A stretch of DNA of 64,000 nt, taken from Chitinophaga cymbidii. Lineage in GTDB: Bacteria > Bacteroidota > Bacteroidia > Chitinophagales > Chitinophagaceae. How positions within the stretch are numbered: position 1 is the stretch's first letter; the number at the start of each line of letters is the position of its first letter. Positions 55,423 to 63,179 of this stretch are shown piece after piece. The stretch is taken from contig NZ_BKAU01000002.1 in assembly GCF_007992715.1 (NCBI RefSeq), positions 124,001 through 188,000 of the forward strand. The letters run 5' to 3'. The notes below the pieces were generated by a model. The model was not told where the DNA came from. It saw only the letters and a program-made list of their open reading frames with translations, and searched no databases. The position numbers were made by a program, and so were the translations under genes.

Positions 55423-56583
55423 TTAACTGAAGATGTCGCGTACTTTCTCGAAGAAGCCCTTCTCGCTTTTCTCCGGATTAGGTTTGAAGTTGCCGGATTC
55501 CTGCATTTTTTCCAGCATGCTCTTTTCTTCCGCGCTCAGCGTCTGCGGCGTCCAGACGTTCACATGAATGAGCTGGTCGCCTTTCTCGTAGCTGTTCACG
55601 GAGGGGAAGCCTTTGCCTTTCAGGCGGAATATCTTGCCGCTTTGGGTGCCGGGGGGTACTTTGATCTTTGCTTTCCCGTCGATCGTGGGTACTTCCAACT
55701 GTACGCCGAAAGCCGCGTCGGGGAAGGAGATGTGCAGGTCGTACGCTACGTTCAGCCCTTCGCGCTGCAGTTCTGGATGCGGTTCTTCCTCGATGAGGAT
55801 CAGCAGGTCGCCTGGCGCGCCGCCTCTTTCACCGGCGTTGCCTTTGCCGCTCATGCTGAGCTGCATGCCTTCCATGACGCCCGCCGGGATGTCGATCGAT
55901 ACGGTTTCTTCCCCATATTGACGGCCTTCGCCTTTACAGGCGGTACATTTATTGGTGATCACCTGGCCTTCGCCGTTACAGGTAGGGCAGGTGGTGACGG
56001 TCTGCATTTGCCCCAGGAAGGTCTGCGTTACCTTGCGTACCTGGCCGGAGCCCTGGCAGGTAGAGCAGGTCTGGAAAGCGTTCCTGTCTTTTGCGCCGAG
56101 CCCGTTACAGGTGGAGCAGGTCACATGCTTTTTTACCTTGATCTTTTTGTTGGCGCCTTTGGCGATCTCTTCGTAGTTGAGCTTGATCTTTACCCGCAGG
56201 TTGCTGCCCCGGGTGCCTCTGCCGCGGCGCTGTCCTCCGCCGGAGCGTCCGCCTCCGCCGAAGAAGCTGCCGAAAATGTCCTCCCCGAAAATATCCCCGA
56301 AGTTGGAAAAGATATCGTCCATATTCATATGGCCGCTACCGTATCCGCCGCGGTTGCCCATGCCGGCATGGCCGAAGCGGTCGTATTGCGCGCGCTTGTC
56401 GGGATCGCTCAGCACTTCATAGGCTTCCGCCGCTTCCTTGAATTTTTCTTCCGCTTCCTTGTTGCCAGGGTTACGGTCAGGGTGGAACTGCATGGCCACC
56501 TTGCGGTAAGCCTTTTTGATCTCGTCCTGCGAAGCAGTTTTGGAAACCCCCAGTATTTCGTAAAAATCTCTTTTGGTGGACAT
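55423..56583 (-). CDS. dnaJ: molecular chaperone DnaJ
   Basis: A 386-residue full-length DnaJ, the Hsp40 partner of DnaK. J domain at residues 1-70 with HPD (34-36); a Gly/Phe- and Arg-rich linker (about 75-130); the zinc-finger domain with four modules [24 protein letters not shown] and CTACKGEG; then two substrate-binding beta domains. The order and number of Cys modules are intact. It is 74 bases behind grpE on the same strand, with a hairpin between them, and is followed by a terminator. dnaK is not in this window. Confidence 0.95.
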   Translation of the reverse strand: MSTKRDFYEILGVSKTASQDEIKKAYRKVAMQFHPDRNPGNKEAEEKFKEAAEAYEVLSDPDKRAQYDRFGHAGMGNRGGYGSGHMNMDDIFSNFGDIFGEDIFGSFFGGGGRSGGGQRRGRGTRGSNLRVKIKLNYEEIAKGANKKIKVKKHVTCSTCNGLGAKDRNAFQTCSTCQGSGQVRKVTQTFLGQMQTVTTCPTCNGEGQVITNKCTACKGEGRQYGEETVSIDIPAGVMEGMQLSMSGKGNAGERGGAPGDLLILIEEEPHPELQREGLNVAYDLHISFPDAAFGVQLEVPTIDGKAKIKVPPGTQSGKIFRLKGKGFPSVNSYEKGDQLIHVNVWTPQTLSAEEKSMLEKMQESGNFKPNPEKSEKGFFEKVRDIFS

Positions 56584-56600
56584 GTTTATACACTTGTAAA

Positions 56601-56620
56601 GCCCACTCTCCGGAGCGGGC
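56601..56620 (-). promoter_or_regulatory. hairpin between grpE and dnaJ
   Basis: GCCCACTC, loop TCCG, GAGCGGGC pairs over eight positions with one mismatch. On the minus strand it is not followed by a T run, so it may be an mRNA processing or attenuation site rather than a terminator. It is not a CIRCE element. Confidence 0.4.
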
Positions 56621-56657
56621 CGTTATTTTTTATCAACAATAGTTCGCTGTCACATCG

Positions 56658-57227
56658 TCATTTGCCGGTTACAACGCGGGCATGACGGATGATCTTGTCA
56701 TTCAGGTAATAGCCTTTTTGCAGTACGTCCAGTACCTTGCCTTTCAGTTCTTCGGTAGGGGCAGGGATCTCTGTGATGGCATCGTGCAGGTCGGCGTCAA
56801 ATTCCTGGTGAAGGCTGTCCATCGGCTTCAGACCTTTTGCCTGCAATACGCTGTGCAGCTTGTTGAAAACCAGCATCACACCGTCTTTCAGCGCATTTAC
56901 GTCCGTTGCTGTTTCCATTTGTTTCGCGGCCCGTTCGGAATCGTCCAGCACATCCAGCAGGGCGATGATCACTTCCTTGTTGGCAGTATTGATCAGTTCG
57001 ATACGCTCTTTGGCGTTACGTTTCTTGAAGTTGTCAAAATCGGCGTTCAGCAGCAGGTATTTCTTCCGCAGCTCTTCCAGTTCCGTGCGCACCTTTTCCA
57101 GCTCGCTTTCCTCCGGCAGGGCATCATTCAAATGGGTAGATCCGCTCTGGTTCTCGTCTGCATTGATATTGGGGATAAATTCCTCCGGCTGCCCATTTGC
57201 CTGTATGTCTTGGTCTTTTTCTGTCAT
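56658..57227 (-). CDS. grpE: nucleotide exchange factor GrpE
   Basis: A 189-residue GrpE that exchanges ADP on DnaK. ATG 57227 (MTEKDQDIQANGQ) gives an acidic N-terminus, a long coiled coil (LEKVRTELEELRKKYLLLNADFDNFKKRNAKER, about 55-88) and the C-terminal beta domain with DADLHDAITEIPAPTEELKGKVLDVLQKGYYLND. The ORF runs open upstream to 57524, but a promoter lies between and the extension has no resemblance to GrpE. First gene of grpE-dnaJ. Confidence 0.95.
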   Translation of the reverse strand: MTEKDQDIQANGQPEEFIPNINADENQSGSTHLNDALPEESELEKVRTELEELRKKYLLLNADFDNFKKRNAKERIELINTANKEVIIALLDVLDDSERAAKQMETATDVNALKDGVMLVFNKLHSVLQAKGLKPMDSLHQEFDADLHDAITEIPAPTEELKGKVLDVLQKGYYLNDKIIRHARVVTGK

Positions 57228-57245
57228 GATGGTATAAATTGTCTG

Positions 57246-57275
57246 CAAAGGTACAACGGACAATAATTTTGCCAA
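57246..57275 (-). promoter_or_regulatory. Bacteroidota-type promoter of grpE-dnaJ
   Basis: Minus strand: TTG (57275-57273), 19-base spacer, TACCTTTG (57253-57246), ending 18 bases before the ATG. No CIRCE inverted repeat and no alternative heat-shock promoter are visible, which suggests transcription by the main sigma factor. Confidence 0.72.
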
Positions 57276-57326
57276 CGGTTGGCGGGGGGACAATTTGGCA
57301 GGATTCCGCAAGACCGCCGGAAAGTG

Positions 57327-57334
57327 TACCTTTG
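57327..57334 (+). promoter_or_regulatory. Bacteroidota -7 element before the long RlmI-like gene
   Basis: TACCTTTG, 19 bases before the ATG. The nearest TTG upstream (57295) is 29 bases away, so a -33 element is not evident. It is divergent from the grpE promoter. Confidence 0.5.
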
Positions 57335-57353
57335 CGCCTGCGAAATAATATAC

Positions 57354-58526
57354 ATGACAAAGGTTTTTCTTAAAAAGAAGATACAAAACAGGGTTTTGCT
57401 CGGCCATCCCTGGATTTTCGGGAATGAAGTGGGCCAGGTGGAAGGCGATGTAACAGCCGGTGATATCGTGGACGTGTTCACGCATACCGGCATGTTCGTG
57501 GGCCGGGGATACATCAACCCGCAATCACAGATACTCGTGCGCCTGCTGACCCGCGACCGGCAGGAGCAGGTCAACGATGCATTTTTCCTGCACCGCCTGC
57601 GGAAAGCCTGGGAATACCGGCAAAAGATCGGCTATGTGGAAAACTGCCGCCTGGTGTTCGGGGAAGCGGACGAACTGCCCGCCCTCATCATCGACAAGTT
57701 CAACGACTACCTCGTGATACAAACCCTGGCGCTCGGCATGGATCGCTGGAAACCCGCTATCGTGGCGGCGCTGGAAGAGATATTCTCTCCCAAAGGCATC
57801 TACGAGCGCAACGATGTGCCGGTGCGGGAACTGGAAGGACTGCCGCAGCAGAAAGGGTTTTTAAGTGCTCCCTTCGATACCAACATCATCCTTAACGAGA
57901 ATGGCCTCCGCTTTCATGTGGACATAGAAAACGGCCAGAAAACGGGGTATTTCCTGGATCAGCAGGACAACCGCCGCGCCATTCAGCATATCGTGAAAGG
58001 CGCCGATGTGCTCGAAGCCTTCTGTTATACCGGTACTTTCTCCTGCCATGCGGGGCATTACGGGGCCAAAAGCGTACTGGGGCTGGACATCTCCGAGCAT
58101 GCCGTGGCCACCGCCCGCCGCAATGCGGAGCTGAACAACCTGCAGGATACCTGCAAATTCATGGCCGTGAACGCATTCGACCAGCTGAAGCAGTGGACGA
58201 AAGAAGATAAAAAATTCGATGTGGTGATCCTGGACCCGCCGGCCTTTACCAAAAGCCGCGAGAACATCCAGAAAGCCATCACCGGTTATAAAGAGATCAA
58301 CCTCCGGGGCATGAAGCTGTTGAAGCCCGGCGGGTTCCTGGTGACCGCCAGCTGCACTAACCTCGTTGATCCTTCCCTTTTCCTGGAGATCATTGATATG
58401 GCCGCGAAGGACGCGAAGAAGAAACTGCGGCAGGTGACGTTCATGACACAGGCGCAGGATCATCCTATTCTCTGGAATATTGAGAACACTACTTATCTGA
58501 AGTTCCTGATCGTGGAGGTGCAGTAA
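57354..58526 (+). CDS. RlmI-like 23S rRNA methyltransferase with PUA domain
   Basis: A 390-residue COG1092 methyltransferase. The N-terminal PUA domain (KVFLKKKIQNRVLLGHPWIFGNEV, about 1-80) binds RNA; the middle EEIFSPKGIYERND and QKTGYFLDQQDNR lead into the SAM domain with LEAFCYTGTFSCHAGHYGA, DLSEHA-type DISEHA, and VVILDPPAF. Expected to form m5C1962 in 23S rRNA, as E. coli RlmI. It is a paralogue of the short form at 54373-55317. ATG 57354 is 19 bases after a promoter element; an extension from 57279 is unlikely. Confidence 0.9.
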   Translation: MTKVFLKKKIQNRVLLGHPWIFGNEVGQVEGDVTAGDIVDVFTHTGMFVGRGYINPQSQILVRLLTRDRQEQVNDAFFLHRLRKAWEYRQKIGYVENCRLVFGEADELPALIIDKFNDYLVIQTLALGMDRWKPAIVAALEEIFSPKGIYERNDVPVRELEGLPQQKGFLSAPFDTNIILNENGLRFHVDIENGQKTGYFLDQQDNRRAIQHIVKGADVLEAFCYTGTFSCHAGHYGAKSVLGLDISEHAVATARRNAELNNLQDTCKFMAVNAFDQLKQWTKEDKKFDVVILDPPAFTKSRENIQKAITGYKEINLRGMKLLKPGGFLVTASCTNLVDPSLFLEIIDMAAKDAKKKLRQVTFMTQAQDHPILWNIENTTYLKFLIVEVQ

Positions 58527-58588
58527 CAAGAGGTACCGGAACCTGAGCTGTTAATGAGATTGCCGGGCGGCCATCTACAAGGTTTTAC

Positions 58589-58640
58589 TAGGGTATCACT
58601 AGGGTATCTATAGGGTATCTCTAAGGTATCTATAGGTAAG
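58589..58640. repeat. 11-bp tandem repeat
   Basis: Four direct copies of an 11-base unit close to TAGGGTATCTA at 58589, 58600, 58611 and 58622, with one or two changes between copies, and a degraded fifth at 58633 (TAGGTAAG). The period is near one DNA helical turn, so the same face is presented each time. It lies between convergent genes just before a bidirectional terminator. Confidence 0.88.
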
Positions 58641-58648
58641 TCTGTAAT

Positions 58649-58677
58649 AAAAAAGTCCTGACGCAGCAGGACTTTTT
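58649..58677. terminator. bidirectional intrinsic terminator
   Basis: AAAAAAGTCCTG, loop ACGCAG, CAGGACTTTTT: a symmetric stem with A and T tracts on both sides, between the convergent RlmI-like and sorting-domain genes. Confidence 0.9.
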
Positions 58678-58698
58678 CTTATATGAAAATCGTGAAAT

Positions 58699-59049
58699 TT
58701 ATTTCACCACATTGAATTTTCCCGACTCTACCAGGTTGCCGTCCTTATCTCTCAACTGGAAAATATAAATGCCGGCGTAGTAGTTGTCCAGGTTCACGGG
58801 TGTTTTCTGATTGATGTTCTTGAAGTGGTCTACTTTTTTGCCGAGGAAGTTGTATACAATAATCTCGTATTGCTTATCGTTATTACGCTGAAGTTCGAAA
58901 TAGATCTTCGTGGAGGCAGGATTGGGATATGCCTTTATAACTTTACTCGCACTATCATTTTCTGAGAGTGGTTTTGGGCTTTGAGACCATGCCGGAACGG
59001 AAATGGTACAGAGCACAATAAATAATACGAACGTAAAGTTTTTCAACAT
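58699..59049 (-). CDS. short protein consisting almost only of a T9SS type A sorting domain
   Basis: A 116-residue protein. ATG 59049 starts a signal peptide (FTFVLFIVLCTISVPAWSQ), followed by a short linker and a T9SS C-terminal domain of about 80 residues: AYPNPASTKIYFELQ, YEIIVYNFLGKKV, LDNYYAGIYIFQLRDKDG and the ending ESGKFNVVK. There is no cargo domain between signal and sorting domain, so any role must come from the sorting domain itself or the roughly 13-residue linker. An upstream extension to 59130 overlaps the promoter. Confidence 0.86.
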   Translation of the reverse strand: MLKNFTFVLFIVLCTISVPAWSQSPKPLSENDSASKVIKAYPNPASTKIYFELQRNNDKQYEIIVYNFLGKKVDHFKNINQKTPVNLDNYYAGIYIFQLRDKDGNLVESGKFNVVK

Positions 59050-59055
59050 AGTATC

Positions 59056-59088
59056 CAAAGATAACGATTTTTTTAAATATTTGCCAAA
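59056..59088 (-). promoter_or_regulatory. Bacteroidota-type promoter of the sorting-domain gene
   Basis: Minus strand: TTTG (59088-59085), 21-base spacer, TATCTTTG (59063-59056), ending six bases before the ATG; the leader would be very short. Confidence 0.6.
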
Positions 59089-59188
59089 TCTTTTTGGTTT
59101 TGATCCTATTGTAAATATAACAAACGGCACGCCAAATATTGTAGGAGCTGTGTTGTTTTTTTGAAATATTTAACTGTTTTTAACATTC

Positions 59189-60235
59189 TCAGAAACTTGG
59201 GCAGGTAACACTGTTGAGGGTAGTATTCCGGCTGTTGAGGAAGCTTTTGAACACCATCGATACCTCAAACCCGCCCATGGCCTGGCTTGCCGTCCGCAGC
59301 CGGGAGATGTTCACATCATAGCTCACCCCGATCTCATAAGCACCCATATCCAGCCGTACCATCGGCACCACCGCATCATTCCACCGGAAGAACAGTCCCC
59401 CGTACATGCCCCTGTCGGATTCCAGGCCCTGGTCCATTAGCCCGTACCCGATCATGGCGCCGCCGATGAACTCCTGGTAGGCTCCCTGGTGCAGCTGGTT
59501 GTAGTGGGCGACCACCTTCACTCTTTCCGAAACGGGGATGGTGATACCCAGGTTGAGGCTCAGCTTGGGTTCCAGCTCCACTTTTTCATCATTGTAAAAA
59601 GACACTTTCGGGCGGTTGAAATGATAATAGGCCGCGCCGATGAAATAGTTCGTGGCCTCGCCGAGCACGCCGTTGTAGCTCATGCCTACGCCCGCGTCCC
59701 AGTACCGGTAGCCGATCTTCGCCAGCCGGCCTTCCTCGCCTGTGGGCGCATAGGGATCAAAGCGGCCGTTGGTATACTGGTTGTTGAAAGTAAGGTGCGT
59801 GGGATCGAACTGGCGTTGCACCATGCCGCCCATGAAACCGAGCGAGAGGAAGCTGCTTCTGTCCTCGCTCAGCGATTTATGATAGTTGATGGCGGGCAGT
59901 ATCTGCGCGGACTGCAGGCGGGAGGTGCCTGCGCGGTCGTATGTCAGTTGCAGGCCGGCGGTCACGTGGTCGTTATAATTGCCTACGGGGAACTTCATTT
60001 CCCCGCTCACCGTGCCGGTCTGGTAAGGAATGGTTACGCTGTTCCACTGGTTGCGGTATACCGCCTGCACCCGTACATCGCCATTGAAAATGCCTATCAG
60101 CGCGGGATTGCGCAGGATGGGCGTTTCGGCGAACTGTGACAGGTGAATGTCCTGCGCCGCGCCGTTGAGGGCGCTGAAGCAGCAACACGCCAGCATCGCC
60201 GTTTTCCACCTGTTCTTTATGCGTTTCAGCTTCAT
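59189..60235 (-). CDS. PorP/SprF family outer-membrane protein (second copy)
   Basis: A 348-residue PorP/SprF protein with a signal peptide (MLACCCFSALNGAAQ) and the family opening QDIHLSQFAETPILRNPALIGIF. Beta-strand-rich throughout. It begins one base after the PKD/CHU_C gene upstream on the same strand, so it is the operon partner of that type B T9SS cargo and probably anchors it at the cell surface. Only loosely similar to the copy at 44650-45669. Confidence 0.9.
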   Translation of the reverse strand: MKLKRIKNRWKTAMLACCCFSALNGAAQDIHLSQFAETPILRNPALIGIFNGDVRVQAVYRNQWNSVTIPYQTGTVSGEMKFPVGNYNDHVTAGLQLTYDRAGTSRLQSAQILPAINYHKSLSEDRSSFLSLGFMGGMVQRQFDPTHLTFNNQYTNGRFDPYAPTGEEGRLAKIGYRYWDAGVGMSYNGVLGEATNYFIGAAYYHFNRPKVSFYNDEKVELEPKLSLNLGITIPVSERVKVVAHYNQLHQGAYQEFIGGAMIGYGLMDQGLESDRGMYGGLFFRWNDAVVPMVRLDMGAYEIGVSYDVNISRLRTASQAMGGFEVSMVFKSFLNSRNTTLNSVTCPSF

Positions 60236-60236
60236 A

Positions 60237-63083
60237 CTATCGTAATAAGGTTACATTTCCTTTTAAATGAAAAGTTTCGTTGGAGTCGCAGAGCAGTTCG
60301 GCCATGTAAATGTACACGTCCGCGGCCAGGGCGCGGCCGTTGAAAGTGCCGTCCCATCCCATTGCCATATCCTCCACGTTAAAATTCTCGCGCCGGAAGA
60401 CTTCCTGCCCCAGGCGGTTGTATATGCGGAAGGACTTAACCGTCCGGATACCTTTGCCACGCGCATAAAACACGTCGTTCATGCCGTCCCCGTTCGGTGA
60501 GAAGCCGTTCGGGAAAAATACCACGCTCTGATCGCAGACCAGCTTGATGTTCATAATATCCGTGCGCTTGCAGCCAACGTGATTGGTGACTTCCAGCGCA
60601 TAATCCATCGACTGGCGCGGCGCGGCCACCGTTTCGGGGCAGCTGGCGCAATCCAGGTACGTAGCGGGTTTCCACTCCAAATGTACCACATCGCTGCTGT
60701 ACGTGGGTGTCAGCTGCACAATGCTGCCTACGGTCACCACCTGGTCCGCACCGGCATTCACCTCCGGCACGGGCCGTACGGCCACGTTGATCTGCGCCGT
60801 AGCGGCGGGGCAGGAGGGATCATTGCTGGCGCTGACGGTGTAGGTGCTGTTGACTTCCGGCATCACCACGGGCATGGCGGTATTGGCGCCGGTGATGGTA
60901 GCGTCGTCGGGCGTCCAGGTGTAGGCCGCGGCGCCGTAGGCGCGCAGCTGGGCGTGCATACCGCTGCAGATGGACGTGTCCGCGCTCACCGTCAGGTGCA
61001 CGTCCGGCACTACCTGTATCGCTACCGTATCCCTCGCCGTACAGCCGTAAATGTTAGTAGCCACGGCGATGTAGGAGGTATCCCTCAGCGGCGTTACGTC
61101 CGGGTTACTGCAATTGAGGCAGCTGATCTGGTAAGGCCGTTCCCAGCGCACAGGCGCGTTGCTGATGCCCTGCAGCGTCACCGTGTTGCCTTCGCAGATC
61201 TTTGCCTGCGGCGTGAGGGCGTGCACGATGGGCGTGGGGCGTACGGTGATATTGATCGTTGTGGAATCTTTACAGTTGCGCGCGTCGGTCACCACCAGCT
61301 TCACCGGGAAAGTGCCGCTGGCATTGTACATGGTGGCGGCGGGTGTTTGTAATGCGGAGCGCGTGCCATTGCCGAGGTCCCATTGCCATTCCGTCAGCGG
61401 AATATTGGGGGAGGGAACGGATGTTTGCTGAAAATTCACCGGCTGCCCTTCACAGGCATTGCCGGTTACGGTTAAGGCCGCCTGCGGCGCGATGACGGTC
61501 AGGTGGTTTTGCTTGATGATCGTATCGGGACAATAAGCCGGGTCTTTATAACGGATGATGAGCATGTCCGTGAAAACGCCGGTAGTATGTACTGTTTTGC
61601 GGATATCATCTTCCGTGGTGGTCAGCACCGAACCGTCGCCGAAGCGCCAGTCGTACGTTTCCACCAGCGTATTCGGCACGTGTACCACGCCGTAGGGCAC
61701 TTCGCTGCTGCGGCAGATGGTGCCCACGCCGGTATGAAAGTCGGCCGTGAATACCTGTATCGTCTGGAAGTAAGTGCTGGTGCAGGTTTGCGCGGCGTTC
61801 CGCACGGTGAGCCGCACGGTGTAGGTGCCGCCTGTGGTATAGATATGCCGCGGATGCGCGCTGTTATCCAGCGGGCTGCCGTCGTCGAAATCCCACTCGT
61901 AGGTGTCGCTTCCCGCGCCGGTGGAAATATTGGTGAAGTCGAAAGCCATTTTGTTGTCGCAGCGGCGCTGGAACGTGAAGTTGGCCACAGGGCCCTGGTT
62001 GCTGAGCGTCACGGGCGCGGCGGAAGTATAACATCCGTTGGAGCCTGCCGCCAGCTGCACAGTAACGTTTCCGCCCGTACGAAATACGTGGTTCACGTCA
62101 TGTTCCGGCCCTTCCAGCGTAGTGCCGTCCCCGAAATCCCAGCGGTAATCGTCCGCGTTAATGGCCGAGGCCAGAAGGCGGGTACTGGTGCCCGCGCAAT
62201 CGTTCGTGCGGGTGGCGGTGAAGCTCACGTTCTGCGGCGGAACGCCTGTTTTTACCAGCTGCTGGAAGCTGCGCGTGGCGGTGCATCCCTGCTGGGTGGT
62301 CACCGTGAGGCTCACGGTGTGATTGCCGGTGTTGGTATAGCGATGGGTGATGGAAGGCGTGGTGGAGTTGTCCGAACTGTTGTCGCCAAAATTCCAGGCG
62401 CAGGCGGTCACCGCGTCGTTGTTAATGGTGTTGACCGTAGCGTTGAAAGTAGCGTCGAAAGGAACACATCCCTGCAAACCAATGTCGCTCAGGCTGATCT
62501 CCGGCGCGGCCATCTGAATGAAACCCTCTTTCCGCAATGTTTGCGTACAACCGTTGGCGTTACTAACGGTAAGGGATACGTTAAACGTATCGATGCGGGT
62601 ATATTGATGCTGTACGGTAGCGGCGGAAGTGGTCACTGGCGGCGTGCCGTCCCCGAAATCCCAGGTCCGCTGCTGCCCGCCCGGCGTAAGGTCGGTAAAA
62701 GTAGCCGTGTAAGGGCCGCAGGCATACCGGTTGTTCACGGTGAAATCCACTGCCGGCGCGGGATAGATCGTGAGGCTCTGGCTCACGCTGCTGGTGTTGG
62801 TGGAATAATAGGCCGTGAGCGTAACGGTTACCGGCCCGGGCGCGTCGAAGCTGATCACGGGATTGGCTTCCCGGGAGCTTCTGCCGTTCCCGAAATCCCA
62901 CACCAGCGAAAGCGGCGTGCCGGTGCTGGTATTGTGAAACGCAACAGATACCGGCGCGCACAGGTTAACGGGCGTGGCGTTATAGGTAAACGCCGCCTGC
63001 TGCGCTTTCAGCAAAACCGGCGACAGCAACAAACTCAGCACCGTCAGCAGCTGCCTGCCATGGTGCATGCACAGGTTTTTCAT
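60237..63083 (-). CDS. PKD-repeat surface protein with CHU_C type B T9SS sorting domain
   Basis: A 948-residue secreted protein. ATG 63083 gives a good signal peptide (LLTVLSLLLSPVLLKAQ); an upstream ATG at 63107 would add eight residues. About seven PKD or PKD-like domains follow (WDFGNGR, WDFGDGT, WNFGDNS, WDFGDGT, WDFDDGS, WRFGDGS, WDLGNGT), then about three Ig-like/PKD-like domains with CSNPD-type Cys pairs (about 640-850). The C-terminus has SPNGDGMNDVF and KGNVTLLR, a gliding-motility-associated type B T9SS signal. An adhesive or matrix role is likely. In an operon with the PorP/SprF gene that follows. Confidence 0.9.
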   Translation of the reverse strand: MKNLCMHHGRQLLTVLSLLLSPVLLKAQQAAFTYNATPVNLCAPVSVAFHNTSTGTPLSLVWDFGNGRSSREANPVISFDAPGPVTVTLTAYYSTNTSSVSQSLTIYPAPAVDFTVNNRYACGPYTATFTDLTPGGQQRTWDFGDGTPPVTTSAATVQHQYTRIDTFNVSLTVSNANGCTQTLRKEGFIQMAAPEISLSDIGLQGCVPFDATFNATVNTINNDAVTACAWNFGDNSSDNSTTPSITHRYTNTGNHTVSLTVTTQQGCTATRSFQQLVKTGVPPQNVSFTATRTNDCAGTSTRLLASAINADDYRWDFGDGTTLEGPEHDVNHVFRTGGNVTVQLAAGSNGCYTSAAPVTLSNQGPVANFTFQRRCDNKMAFDFTNISTGAGSDTYEWDFDDGSPLDNSAHPRHIYTTGGTYTVRLTVRNAAQTCTSTYFQTIQVFTADFHTGVGTICRSSEVPYGVVHVPNTLVETYDWRFGDGSVLTTTEDDIRKTVHTTGVFTDMLIIRYKDPAYCPDTIIKQNHLTVIAPQAALTVTGNACEGQPVNFQQTSVPSPNIPLTEWQWDLGNGTRSALQTPAATMYNASGTFPVKLVVTDARNCKDSTTINITVRPTPIVHALTPQAKICEGNTVTLQGISNAPVRWERPYQISCLNCSNPDVTPLRDTSYIAVATNIYGCTARDTVAIQVVPDVHLTVSADTSICSGMHAQLRAYGAAAYTWTPDDATITGANTAMPVVMPEVNSTYTVSASNDPSCPAATAQINVAVRPVPEVNAGADQVVTVGSIVQLTPTYSSDVVHLEWKPATYLDCASCPETVAAPRQSMDYALEVTNHVGCKRTDIMNIKLVCDQSVVFFPNGFSPNGDGMNDVFYARGKGIRTVKSFRIYNRLGQEVFRRENFNVEDMAMGWDGTFNGRALAADVYIYMAELLCDSNETFHLKGNVTLLR

Positions 63084-63145
63084 ATGAGGTGCAGGGATAT
63101 GAAACATTTCTTCAGGATATGGGACACTACTGGTTAAATATATTT

Positions 63146-63153
63146 CAAATTTA
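63146..63153 (-). promoter_or_regulatory. Bacteroidota -7 element before the PKD/CHU_C-PorP operon
   Basis: Minus strand TAAATTTG fits TAnnTTTG in an A/T-rich gap, about 60 bases ahead of ATG 63083. No clear -33 trimer. Confidence 0.4.
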
Positions 63154-63179
63154 TAATATTATTTGCATAAAACCATCAT

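Noticed and set aside
54349..56685. A 778-residue plus-strand ORF opposite the RlmI-like and dnaJ genes
   Set aside because: It is antisense to two clearly recognised genes, has no family resemblance, and its length follows from codon bias in GC-rich coding DNA.
57240..57300. CIRCE operator before grpE
   Set aside because: No TTAGCACTC/GAGTGCTAA inverted repeat is present; only a standard promoter is seen.
56658..57524. GrpE with a 99-residue N-terminal extension
   Set aside because: A well-formed promoter lies inside the extension and the divergent gene starts there; the family-like protein begins at ATG 57227.
58589..58640. CRISPR array
   Set aside because: The copies are directly adjacent, 11 bases long and have no spacers.
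61503..63137. A 544-residue plus-strand ORF inside the PKD gene
   Set aside because: The minus strand carries PKD and CHU_C motifs throughout; the plus-strand product is compositionally odd and lacks a recognisable motif.
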